Below, in pieces: positions 31,196-39,043 of a stretch of DNA of 64,000 nucleotides. The position numbers and the translations under genes were made by a program. Position 1 is the first letter of the stretch. Each line of letters starts with the position of its first letter. The stretch is taken from contig NZ_JAUCBS010000013.1 in the NCBI RefSeq assembly GCF_034676705.1, positions 2,088,501-2,152,500 of the forward strand, in the 5' to 3' direction. This stretch comes from Gemmobacter sp. GTDB lineage: Bacteria > Pseudomonadota > Alphaproteobacteria > Rhodobacterales > Rhodobacteraceae. The notes beneath the pieces are model-generated. The model was not told the origin of the DNA. It saw only the letters and a list, made by a program, of their open reading frames with translations, and did not search any database.

Positions 31196-34100
31196 ATGAC
31201 CGACCTTTTCCCGTCCGACCTTCCCCTGACCATCACCCACGACTCGTTGCGTGACGAAGCCGCGCTGCTGCACGACCTGATCGCCCAGGCCGCGCTGTCG
31301 CCCGCAGACCGCGCGCGCATCGTCACCGCCGGCGCCGATCTGGTGCGCCGCATCCGGTCCAGCGCAAAACCCGGCCTGATGGAGGTGTTCCTGGCCGAAT
31401 ACGGCCTGTCCACCGACGAAGGCATCGCCCTGATGTGCCTGGCCGAGGCGCTGCTGCGCGTCCCCGATGCCGAGACGATGGATGCGCTGATCGAGGACAA
31501 GATCGCGCCGTCAGACTGGGGCCGCCATTTGGGCAAATCCGCCTCCAGCCTCGTCAACGCCTCGACCTGGGCCCTGATGCTGACGGGCAAGGTGCTGGAC
31601 GACCGCGAACCGGGCATCGCCGGCCATCTGCGCGGTGCCATCAAGCGGCTGGGCGAACCGGTGATCCGCCGCGCTGTCGGGCAGGCGATGAAGGAGATGG
31701 GCCGCCAGTTCGTGCTGGGCGAAACCATCGAGGCCGCGATGAAGCGCGCCGCCGATCTGGAGGCCAAGGGGTTCACCTACAGCTACGACATGCTGGGCGA
31801 GGCGGCGCGGACGGAAAGCGATGCGCGCCGCTATCACCTGTCCTATTCCAAGGCGATCACCGCCATCGCCGCGGCCGCCACCACGGGCGACATTCGCACC
31901 AATCCCGGCATCTCGGTCAAGCTCTCGGCCCTGCATCCGCGCTATGAGGTGGCCAAGCGCGCCCGGGTGATGGAGGAACTGGTGCCCCGCGTGCGGGCGC
32001 TGGCCGGGCTGGCCAAGGCGGCGAACCTTGGCTTCAACATCGACGCCGAAGAGGCGGACCGGCTGGCCCTGTCGCTGGAGGTGATCGAGGAAGTGCTGAA
32101 AGACCCCGCCCTGCGGGGCTGGGACGGCTTCGGCGTGGTGGTGCAGGCCTATGGCCGGCGCTGCGGCGCGGTGCTGGACTGGCTGCATGCGCTGGCCAGC
32201 CGGCTGGACCGGCGCATCATGGTGCGGCTGGTCAAGGGCGCCTATTGGGATGCCGAGGTGAAGCGCGCGCAGGTGCTGGGTCTGGAGAGCTTTCCGGTGT
32301 TCACCCGCAAGCAGGCGACCGATGCCAGCTATCTGGCCAATGCCCGCAAACTCTTGCGCATGACCGACCGGATCTATCCGCAATTCGCCGGCCACAACGC
32401 CCATACCGTTGCCGCCGTGCTGGACATGGCGCAGGCCGAAGGGGTGGCGCCGGCGCTGTATGAATTCCAGCGCCTGCATGGCATGGGCGAGCGGTTGCAC
32501 GATATCGTCCATGCCGATCAGGGCACCGGCTGCCGGATCTATGCCCCCGTCGGCGCGCACCGCGACCTGCTGGCCTATCTGGTGCGGCGCCTGCTGGAAA
32601 ACGGGGCGAATTCCAGTTTTGTCAACCAGATCGTGGATGAGGAGATCGCCCCCGAACAGGTGGCTGCCTGCCCGCTGACCGCGCTGGAGGCGATGGGCGT
32701 GGGCCCGAACCCGGCCTTGCCGGCGGGCCCCGCGATCTTTGGCGCGCGCGGCAATTCGCGCGGCTTTGATCTGACCGATGCCGCCGATCTGGCCGCGATC
32801 GAGGCGGCGCGGGCGCCGTGGCTGGACCATTGCTTTGCCGCAGGCCCGGTGCTGGCCGGTGACGCGGCCCCGGTGGCGGCGGCGCGCGTGCCCGATCCGG
32901 CCGAGGCGCCGGTTGCGGCTGCGGAGGCCTCCGGCGGGGGTATTTGGCAAAAGGCAAAGGGGGCAGGGCAGGTGCAATGGGCCAGCCGCGCCGATGTTGC
33001 GATTGCCCTTGGCGCGGCGCGGAACTGGGATGCGGCGCCGGCCGAGCGGGCGGCGGTGTTGCGCAAGGCGGCGGACCTCTATGAGGCCGAATTCGGCCGC
33101 GCCTTTGCGCTGCTGTCGCGCGAGGCGGGCAAGACGCTGGCCGATGCGGTGGCGGAATTGCGCGAGGCGGTAGATTTCCTGCGCTATTATGCCGATGGCG
33201 CCGAAGGGCTGGTGCGGCCGGCGCGCGGGGTATTCGTCTGCATCTCGCCCTGGAACTTCCCGCTGGCGATCTTTACCGGGCAGGTGGCCGCGGCGCTGGC
33301 GGCGGGGAATGCCGTGCTGGCCAAGCCGGCCGAACAGACCCCGCTGATCGCGGCGCTGGGGGTGGAGCTGCTGCACCAGGCCGGCGTGCCGCGCGCGGCG
33401 TTGCAGCTGTTGCCCGGCGATGGGTCGGTGGGCGCGGCGCTGACCGGGGATGCGCGGGTGGCCGGCGTGGCCTTTACCGGATCGACCGAGACCGCGCAGG
33501 CGATCCGCCGCGCGCTGGCCGCCCATGCGCCCGAGGCGGTGCTGATTGCCGAAACCGGGGGCCTGAACGCCATGGTGGTGGACAGCACCGCGCTGCCCGA
33601 ACAGGCAGTGCGCGATGTGATCGCGTCGGCCTTCCAGTCGGCGGGACAGCGCTGTTCGGCGCTGCGCTGCCTGTATGTGCAGGAGGATATCGCGCCGGCG
33701 GTGCAGGAGATGCTGCTGGGCGCGATGGAGGAACTGACACTGGGCGATCCCTGGCAGCTGGCCACCGACATCGGCCCGGTGATCGACGCCGAGGCGGCCG
33801 GGGCGATCCGTGCCCATGTGGCGACCGCCCGGGCCGAAGGCCGGCTGGTGCGCGACATGGCGGTGCCGCAGGCGGGGCATTTCGTCGGCCCCACGGTGAT
33901 CCGGGTCAAGGGCATTGCCGATCTGGGGCGCGAGGTGTTTGGCCCCGTGCTGCACATCGCCACCTTCAAGGCGCGCGATCTGGATGCGGTGATCGACGCG
34001 GTGAATGCCACGGGCTATGGCCTGACCTTTGGGCTGCACAGCCGGATCGACGACCGCGTCCAGCGCATCGTGGACCGGATCCATGTCGGCAACACCTATG

Positions 34101-34696
34101 TCAACCGCAACCAGATCGGGGCGGTGGTGGGCAGCCAGCCCTTTGGCGGCGAGGGGTTGTCGGGCACCGGGCCGAAGGCTGGGGGGCCGGAGTATCTGCA
34201 CCGGTTCACCGCGGGCGATTGCCCGGCGGGGGGCGAGTGGAACCGGGCCGCCGATCCGGCGCAGGTGCAGCTGGCGCTGAGCCGGGTGCAGGTGCCGCAG
34301 GCGGCGCTGTCGGCCGCCGATCTGCCGGGGCCGACGGGCGAATCGAACCGGCTGACCAGCCATGCGCGCGGGCCTGTCCTGTGCCTTGGCCCGGGGGCAG
34401 GGGCGGTGGCGGCGCAGGCGGCGGCGGTGCGGGCCGCCGGGGGCGTTGCGGTCGAGGTGCAGGGGGGCCTGGATGCGCAGGCGCTGACGACCTTGCAGGG
34501 CTATGCGGCGGCGGTCTGGTGGGGCGATGCGGCCAGCGCGCAGGCGCTGCAACAGGCGCTGGCGGCACGGCAGGGCCCCGTCCTGCCGCTGATCCGCGAG
34601 GAACCCGATGCCAGCTGGGTGCGGGTGGAACGGCATGTCTGCATCGACACCACCGCCTCGGGCGGGAATGCCCAGCTGCTGGCCGCGGCCGGCTGA
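31196..34696 (+). CDS. putA: bifunctional proline dehydrogenase / L-glutamate-gamma-semialdehyde dehydrogenase
   Basis: An 1166-residue enzyme that oxidises proline to glutamate in two steps. The FAD-dependent proline dehydrogenase barrel is about residues 70-510 (GISVKLSALHPRYE, RLVKGAYWDAEVKRAQ, ATHNAHT-like FAGHNAHT). The NAD aldehyde dehydrogenase domain is about 590-1025 (ISPWNFPLAIFTGQ, catalytic Glu in IAETGGLNA near 786, catalytic Cys820 in AGQRCSALR). A C-terminal aldehyde-dehydrogenase-like cap follows. The N-terminal ribbon-helix-helix repressor domain of E. coli PutA is absent, which fits control by the divergent Lrp-type gene. The linker at residues 578-590 (ASGGGIWQKAKGA) is an in-frame copy of an intergenic repeat. 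Confidence 0.95.
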   Translation: MTDLFPSDLPLTITHDSLRDEAALLHDLIAQAALSPADRARIVTAGADLVRRIRSSAKPGLMEVFLAEYGLSTDEGIALMCLAEALLRVPDAETMDALIEDKIAPSDWGRHLGKSASSLVNASTWALMLTGKVLDDREPGIAGHLRGAIKRLGEPVIRRAVGQAMKEMGRQFVLGETIEAAMKRAADLEAKGFTYSYDMLGEAARTESDARRYHLSYSKAITAIAAAATTGDIRTNPGISVKLSALHPRYEVAKRARVMEELVPRVRALAGLAKAANLGFNIDAEEADRLALSLEVIEEVLKDPALRGWDGFGVVVQAYGRRCGAVLDWLHALASRLDRRIMVRLVKGAYWDAEVKRAQVLGLESFPVFTRKQATDASYLANARKLLRMTDRIYPQFAGHNAHTVAAVLDMAQAEGVAPALYEFQRLHGMGERLHDIVHADQGTGCRIYAPVGAHRDLLAYLVRRLLENGANSSFVNQIVDEEIAPEQVAACPLTALEAMGVGPNPALPAGPAIFGARGNSRGFDLTDAADLAAIEAARAPWLDHCFAAGPVLAGDAAPVAAARVPDPAEAPVAAAEASGGGIWQKAKGAGQVQWASRADVAIALGAARNWDAAPAERAAVLRKAADLYEAEFGRAFALLSREAGKTLADAVAELREAVDFLRYYADGAEGLVRPARGVFVCISPWNFPLAIFTGQVAAALAAGNAVLAKPAEQTPLIAALGVELLHQAGVPRAALQLLPGDGSVGAALTGDARVAGVAFTGSTETAQAIRRALAAHAPEAVLIAETGGLNAMVVDSTALPEQAVRDVIASAFQSAGQRCSALRCLYVQEDIAPAVQEMLLGAMEELTLGDPWQLATDIGPVIDAEAAGAIRAHVATARAEGRLVRDMAVPQAGHFVGPTVIRVKGIADLGREVFGPVLHIATFKARDLDAVIDAVNATGYGLTFGLHSRIDDRVQRIVDRIHVGNTYVNRNQIGAVVGSQPFGGEGLSGTGPKAGGPEYLHRFTAGDCPAGGEWNRAADPAQVQLALSRVQVPQAALSAADLPGPTGESNRLTSHARGPVLCLGPGAGAVAAQAAAVRAAGGVAVEVQGGLDAQALTTLQGYAAAVWWGDAASAQALQQALAARQGPVLPLIREEPDASWVRVERHVCIDTTASGGNAQLLAAAG
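32927..32963 (+). repeat. dispersed GTATTT-type repeat inserted in frame in putA, copy 10
   Basis: GCCTCCGGCGGGGG TATTTGG then CAAAAGGCAAAGGGGG. It combines the GCCTCCGGCGGGG head of copy 6 with the AAAAGGCAAA tail of copy 9. It is read in frame as ASGGGIWQKAKGA, between the two enzyme domains. Confidence 0.75.
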
Positions 34697-34753
34697 GGGG
34701 CTGTCGCGGCCACGCCCCGCATTGGCCATGCCCCGGCCACAAACTGCGGGCAT

Positions 34754-34767
34754 GGTCAGCGCTGACC
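34754..34767. promoter_or_regulatory. 14-base perfect palindrome upstream of the AlgG-like gene
   Basis: GGTCAGCGCTGACC, 25 bases before the start codon. The AGCGCT centre is typical of LacI-family operators. No regulator gene lies nearby, so the assignment is only a suggestion. Confidence 0.35.
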
Positions 34768-34792
34768 CCCACGTCGGGGCGCGGGATCATGG

Positions 34793-36175
34793 ATGATGCG
34801 GCGGGTACTATCGGCACTGGCGATCGCTCTGGCCCTGACGGGGCCGGCGATCGCCATGCCTGACACGATGCCCGTCATGCCGTCGCCCGCCGAGATCGAC
34901 CGCCTGCGCACCCGGTTGCACGATGCGCCGGATGCGCAGTTGGCCCCCGGCACGGTTGCGCTGCGGCCGGTGGCGGGGATGCGCACCATCGGGGCGATGT
35001 TCGCCCGGCTGCCGCAGAAACCGCCGCTCTGGCGCGGGCAGGCCATCGTGCTGGAGGGCGGCAGCCACGACCTGGCCAGCATTGCCGCCGCCATGCCCGG
35101 CCCCGGCTGGCTGGATTGCGACGCGGCACGCTGCACCCTGTCGGCGCCGCTGGTGGTCGGGCGCGATACGGTGCTGACCATCCGCGATACCGACCTGGTG
35201 CTAAGCCAGGATCATGGCGCCGCGATCCTGTCCTGGGGGCGGCTGACCGTATCGGATGCCACCCTTCGGGCCTGGAACCTGGCCGCCGATGCCCCGGCCC
35301 TGACCGATGACAAGGGGCGCGCCTTTCGCCCCTATATCGCGGCCTTTGCCAGCAGCCATACGCTGATCCGCCGGTCCGACCTGCGGCATCTGGGCCATCA
35401 GGCGGCGATGTCCTATGGCCTGTCCTTTGGCACCGACGGGCGCGGCGGCGCCGTGCGGGAACATCCGTCGGTGGACATGATCGGCAACCGGCTGCTGGAT
35501 GTGTATTTCGGCTTCTTCAGCTTTGATGCCGACGGGGTCGTCGTGATGGACAACCATATTGCCGAAAGCCACGTCTACGGGATCGACCCGCATGACGACA
35601 CGCACAACATGTTCATCCATGGCAATTACGTGATCGGGGCGCGGCACAGCCATGGCATCATCCTGTCGCGGCGCATCCACAACACCATCGTCAGCTACAA
35701 TGTCAGCGCCGGCAACAAGAAGGCGGGGTTCTTTCTGGACAAGGCCTGCACCGATGTGCTGATCACCGGCAACGACAGCTTCCTGAACGGCACCGAAGGG
35801 CTGGCCCTGCACGAGGTGGAGCGGGTCGCCGTCATCGGTAACCGTTTCCACAACAATGGCGCCGACGGGATCCGACTGCGCGCCTCGGCCGATGTGCTGC
35901 TGGACGGCAATACGGTGACGGCGAACGGCAAGCACGGATTGCGCGCCTATGACTGGCAGGGGTCCAAGCGCCGCCCGAACACCGAGGAACAGGGCCAGAT
36001 CCTGCCGATGCGGGTGGGCTTGCTGGGCAACCGCGTGCATTCCAACGCGGCGGGCGATTGCCGGCTGGGGGGCGATGCCCGCGTGACCCGCGGGCAGCCC
36101 TTCATGTGCCCGGTGCCGTCACCAGCCCAAGCCTTGCCGGCTCGGTTCGGCCCAGCTGCAGGAAATGCGCCATGA
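34793..36175 (+). CDS. exported parallel beta-helix protein, AlgG-like C5-epimerase family
   Basis: A 460-residue protein with a signal peptide (MMRRVLSALAIALALTGPAIA) and a right-handed beta-helix from about residue 100 to 420. The segment YGIDPHDDTHNMFIHGN (about 261-277) carries the DPHD catalytic motif of mannuronan C5-epimerase AlgG. The next turns (ARHSHGIILSRRIHNTIV, KKAGFFLDKACTDVLI, GLALHEVERVAVIGN) follow the AlgG repeat pattern. It probably epimerises or otherwise acts on a periplasmic polyuronate. No alginate or other polysaccharide genes flank it. Its 3' end overlaps the metR 3' end by 74 bases. Confidence 0.8.
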   Translation: MMRRVLSALAIALALTGPAIAMPDTMPVMPSPAEIDRLRTRLHDAPDAQLAPGTVALRPVAGMRTIGAMFARLPQKPPLWRGQAIVLEGGSHDLASIAAAMPGPGWLDCDAARCTLSAPLVVGRDTVLTIRDTDLVLSQDHGAAILSWGRLTVSDATLRAWNLAADAPALTDDKGRAFRPYIAAFASSHTLIRRSDLRHLGHQAAMSYGLSFGTDGRGGAVREHPSVDMIGNRLLDVYFGFFSFDADGVVVMDNHIAESHVYGIDPHDDTHNMFIHGNYVIGARHSHGIILSRRIHNTIVSYNVSAGNKKAGFFLDKACTDVLITGNDSFLNGTEGLALHEVERVAVIGNRFHNNGADGIRLRASADVLLDGNTVTANGKHGLRAYDWQGSKRRPNTEEQGQILPMRVGLLGNRVHSNAAGDCRLGGDARVTRGQPFMCPVPSPAQALPARFGPAAGNAP

Positions 36176-37019
36176 AGGGCAGCCTTGCATCGGCATCCCG
36201 CACCGCCGCATACAGCCGGCGCGACGGGCGGCCGGCCAGCGGCAGGATGGCGTAATCCGGGTTCCCCTCGACCTGGCGCAGCACCCAGTCGGGCAGCACC
36301 GATACCCCCCGGTCCGAGGCGACCAGCATCAGGATCACCGCCGTCAGTTCCACCTGCCGCACCGCGCGCGGTTCCACCTTGGCCGGGGCCAGAAGCTGGG
36401 TGAACACATCCAGCCGGGTGCGGTCCACCGGATAGGTGATCAGCAGTTGCTCGCGCAGATCCTCGGGCACGATCTCGGGCTTGTGGGCCAGCGCGTTGCC
36501 GGCGGCGACGACCAGCCGGGGTTCATAATCGAACAGCGGATGAAAGGTGATGCCCGGCAATGCCTCGGGGTCGGAGGAGATCACCACATCCACCTCCTCG
36601 CGCGCCAGCGCCGGCAGGGCGTTGAACGCAAGGCCGGGGCGGATGTCCACATCCACCTCGGGCCAGGCGCGGCGAAAGGCGGACATGGTGGGCAGCAGCC
36701 AGTCGAAACAGGCGTGGCATTCGATGGCAATGTGCAGCCGGCCCGTCTTGCCTTCGCGCAGGGCGCGGAACTCCTCCTCCAGCGCCTCGATTTCCGGCAG
36801 GATGCGTTCGGCCAGCCGCAGCATGCGCATGCCCGCCGCCGACAGCCGCATCGGCTTGGCCCGGCGCACGAACAGATCGACGCCGGCCTGTTCCTCGATC
36901 CCCTTGATCTGGTGCGACAGGGCCGACTGGGTTATGTTCAGCACCTCGGCCGCCCGGGCCAACCCACCCTGGCGGTGGATTTCCCGGACGGTCTTGAGGT
37001 GGCGCAACTCGATATGCAC
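36102..37019 (-). CDS. metR: LysR-family transcriptional regulator MetR
   Basis: A 305-residue LysR regulator. The N-terminal winged helix (about 3-60, AAEVLNITQSALSHQIKGIE) is followed by the effector domain with LHIAIECHACFDWLLPTM and LLITYPVDRTRLDVF, which match E. coli MetR closely. MetR uses homocysteine as co-regulator of methionine genes. The start is GTG (MHIELRHLK). It is divergent from metF with an 88-base gap, the classical target arrangement. Confidence 0.92.
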   Translation of the reverse strand: MHIELRHLKTVREIHRQGGLARAAEVLNITQSALSHQIKGIEEQAGVDLFVRRAKPMRLSAAGMRMLRLAERILPEIEALEEEFRALREGKTGRLHIAIECHACFDWLLPTMSAFRRAWPEVDVDIRPGLAFNALPALAREEVDVVISSDPEALPGITFHPLFDYEPRLVVAAGNALAHKPEIVPEDLREQLLITYPVDRTRLDVFTQLLAPAKVEPRAVRQVELTAVILMLVASDRGVSVLPDWVLRQVEGNPDYAILPLAGRPSRRLYAAVRDADARLPFMAHFLQLGRTEPARLGLVTAPGT

Positions 37020-37107
37020 CTTGAGCTTGCCTCATGTTGATGTTGCACATTATGAATTTGTCGCAGGTTCCGTTCTCTGGCACAAGCACGCCAAAAGGAG
37101 ACCCATC

Positions 37108-37977
37108 ATGTCCGTGCCCCCGCGTATCTCGTTCGAATTCTTCCCGCCCCGGTCGCTGGAAGCCTCGTTCAAGCTGTGGGAGACGGTCCAGATGCTGGCC
37201 CCGCTGAAACCGGGGTTCGTGTCGGTCACCTATGGCGCCGGCGGCACCACCCGCAAGCTGACGCACGAGGCTGTGACGGCCATCGGCAAGAACTTTGGCC
37301 TGAACGTGGCCGCGCACCTGACCTGTGTCGATGCGACCCGGGCGGAAACGCTGGAAATCGCCGGGCAATATGCCGAGGCCGGGGTCACCGAACTGGTCGC
37401 CCTGCGCGGTGATGCGCCCAAGGGGGCCGAACGGTTCACCCCGCATCCCGATGGCTTCGCCTCGTCGGTGGAACTGATCGAGGCGCTGGCCGCCACCGGC
37501 AAGTTCACCCTGCGCGTTGGCGCCTATCCCGAACCGCACCCCGATGCGGCCGATGCCATGGCCGATGTCCGCTGGCTGAAGCGCAAGTTCCAGGCCGGCG
37601 CCAGCAGCGCCATCACCCAGTTCTTTTTCGAGGCCGACACCTTCCTGCGGTTCCGCGATGCCTGCGTGAAAGAGGGGATCACCGGCCCCATCCTGCCCGG
37701 CATCCTGCCGATCGAAAACTGGGACGGCACCAAGCGGTTCGCGGCGCGCTGCGGCACGGCGGTGCCGGCGGGGCTGGACGACCGCTTTGCCGCCGCCAAG
37801 GCCGAAGGGCGCAGCGATGCGCTGTCGGTGGACCTGTGCGTGGACCTGTGCCGCCGGCTGATGGCCGAAGGGGTCGAGGATCTGCATTTCTACACGCTCA
37901 ACCGGCCCTATCTGTCGCGCGATGTCTGCCTTGCGATGGGGATCGAGGCGCAGGCCGGGCTGGTCCGCGTCGCCTGA
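37108..37977 (+). CDS. metF: 5,10-methylenetetrahydrofolate reductase
   Basis: A 289-residue flavin enzyme that makes 5-methyltetrahydrofolate for methionine synthesis. The barrel motifs are ISFEFFPPRS (residues 7-16), FVSVTYGAGGTTR (about 37-49), LVALRGDAP (about 98-106) and ITQFFFEADTF. AAAAGGAG precedes the ATG. Divergence from metR implies activation by it. A weak -35/-10 candidate (TTGCCT, 18 bases, TATGAA at 37027-37056) lies in the gap. Confidence 0.95.
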   Translation: MSVPPRISFEFFPPRSLEASFKLWETVQMLAPLKPGFVSVTYGAGGTTRKLTHEAVTAIGKNFGLNVAAHLTCVDATRAETLEIAGQYAEAGVTELVALRGDAPKGAERFTPHPDGFASSVELIEALAATGKFTLRVGAYPEPHPDAADAMADVRWLKRKFQAGASSAITQFFFEADTFLRFRDACVKEGITGPILPGILPIENWDGTKRFAARCGTAVPAGLDDRFAAAKAEGRSDALSVDLCVDLCRRLMAEGVEDLHFYTLNRPYLSRDVCLAMGIEAQAGLVRVA

Positions 37978-38037
37978 TCCGCATCCGACCCGCGCAGGGC
38001 GGGGTCACCCCACAGCCTTGCCGAATGCCGCGCCGTC

Positions 38038-38784
38038 CTAGCGCCGCCGCTTCACCACCGGGATGCGCGAGGGACCGACCTCGTATTCCGCCTCCGGGTG
38101 GGGCGGCAGGCCGTGGGTGCGGCTCCAGAACGCGGGGCCGCCCTTGCGCAGCCACAAGGGCACCGTCAGCACCACCCCGGCGATGAACCCGCCGGCATGG
38201 GCCCAATAGGCCACCCCGCCATCTTCCGACGGGGCGGAAAACCCGCCCACGATCTGGAACCCGAACCACAGGCCCAGCATCAGCCAGGCCGGCACCGGGA
38301 AGATGCGGAAGAAGATGATGATGATCACCAGAATATCCACCCGGGCGCGCGGGAACAGCAGCAGGTAGCCCCCCAGCACCCCGGCAATCGCCCCCGAGGC
38401 GCCGACCATGGGGATGGGGGAAAACGGATCGGCCGCCAGCTGGATCAGCGCCGCCGCAAGGCCCGAGGCGAGGTAAAAGGCCAGAAAGCCCAGATGCCCG
38501 AAGGCATCTTCCATGTTGTCGCCAAAGATCCACAGGAACAGCATGTTGCCGGCAATATGCATCCAGCCGGCATGCAGGAACATGGATGTGACGATGGTCT
38601 GCCAATCCTGCCCCGAACTGATCCGGCCCGGCACCATGCCCCAGGCATCGAACAGCACGAAGGCCGCATCCTCGGTCGGCAGCAGGGGCCAGGTGGCCAG
38701 AAAGACGGCGATGTTGATCGCCATCAGCGCCCAGGTGATCCAGGGCGTGCGGCCAGAGGGGTTGTGATCGCGGATCGGGAACAT
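38038..38784 (-). CDS. rhomboid-family intramembrane serine protease (intact)
   Basis: A 248-residue membrane protease with six or seven segments. The conserved features are present: HAGWMHIAGNMLFLWIFG (oxyanion His/Asn, about 71-88), nucleophile Ser130 in GASGAIAG, and His196 in YWAHAGGFIAG. It cuts membrane-anchored substrates within the bilayer. The start at MFPIRDHNPS is the usual N-terminus of this alphaproteobacterial clade, though the ribosome site is weak (GGCGGA). It contrasts with the inactive-looking rhomboid near trpS. Confidence 0.88.
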   Translation of the reverse strand: MFPIRDHNPSGRTPWITWALMAINIAVFLATWPLLPTEDAAFVLFDAWGMVPGRISSGQDWQTIVTSMFLHAGWMHIAGNMLFLWIFGDNMEDAFGHLGFLAFYLASGLAAALIQLAADPFSPIPMVGASGAIAGVLGGYLLLFPRARVDILVIIIIFFRIFPVPAWLMLGLWFGFQIVGGFSAPSEDGGVAYWAHAGGFIAGVVLTVPLWLRKGGPAFWSRTHGLPPHPEAEYEVGPSRIPVVKRRR

Positions 38785-38858
38785 TCCGCCACGCTGCCCC
38801 GGGGCGTGGGCGGCGTCAAGCGGCTGATCGGCCGGGGCGCCCGGCGCGGCGGCCGGGC

Positions 38859-38906
38859 GGGGCGCTGCCCCGCACCCCGGGATATTTGTGGACAGATGAA
38901 AAGGGG
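38859..38906 (+). repeat. dispersed GTATTT-type intergenic repeat, copy 11
   Basis: GGGGCGCTGCCCC, then CACCCCGGGATATTTGTGG and ACAGATGAAAAGGGG, between the rhomboid and 5'-nucleotidase genes. The ACAGATGAA tail is shared with copies 5 and 14. Confidence 0.7.
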
Positions 38907-38995
38907 ACCGGGCAGGTGCGGCCCTCCGGCGGCCAAGAACCAGACGGCGCCGATGCGCACCACATGTTTCCGGCACGGATGATCCGCGCATGACA

Positions 38996-39024
38996 AAGGG
39001 GGCCGCGCGGCTGGCGGCCCCCTT
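38996..39024 (-). terminator. terminator hairpin of the 5'-nucleotidase gene
   Basis: AAGGGGGCCGC / GCGGCCCCCTT, an 11-base stem with a 7-base loop, about 20 bases past the stop; it is followed on the minus strand by TGTCAT. Confidence 0.6.
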
Positions 39025-39043
39025 GCCGGTAAGGTCCGTCCGA

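Noticed and set aside
37020..37107. SAM or SAH riboswitch ahead of metF
   Set aside because: The gap is 88 bases, without the conserved stems, and MetR control explains the layout.
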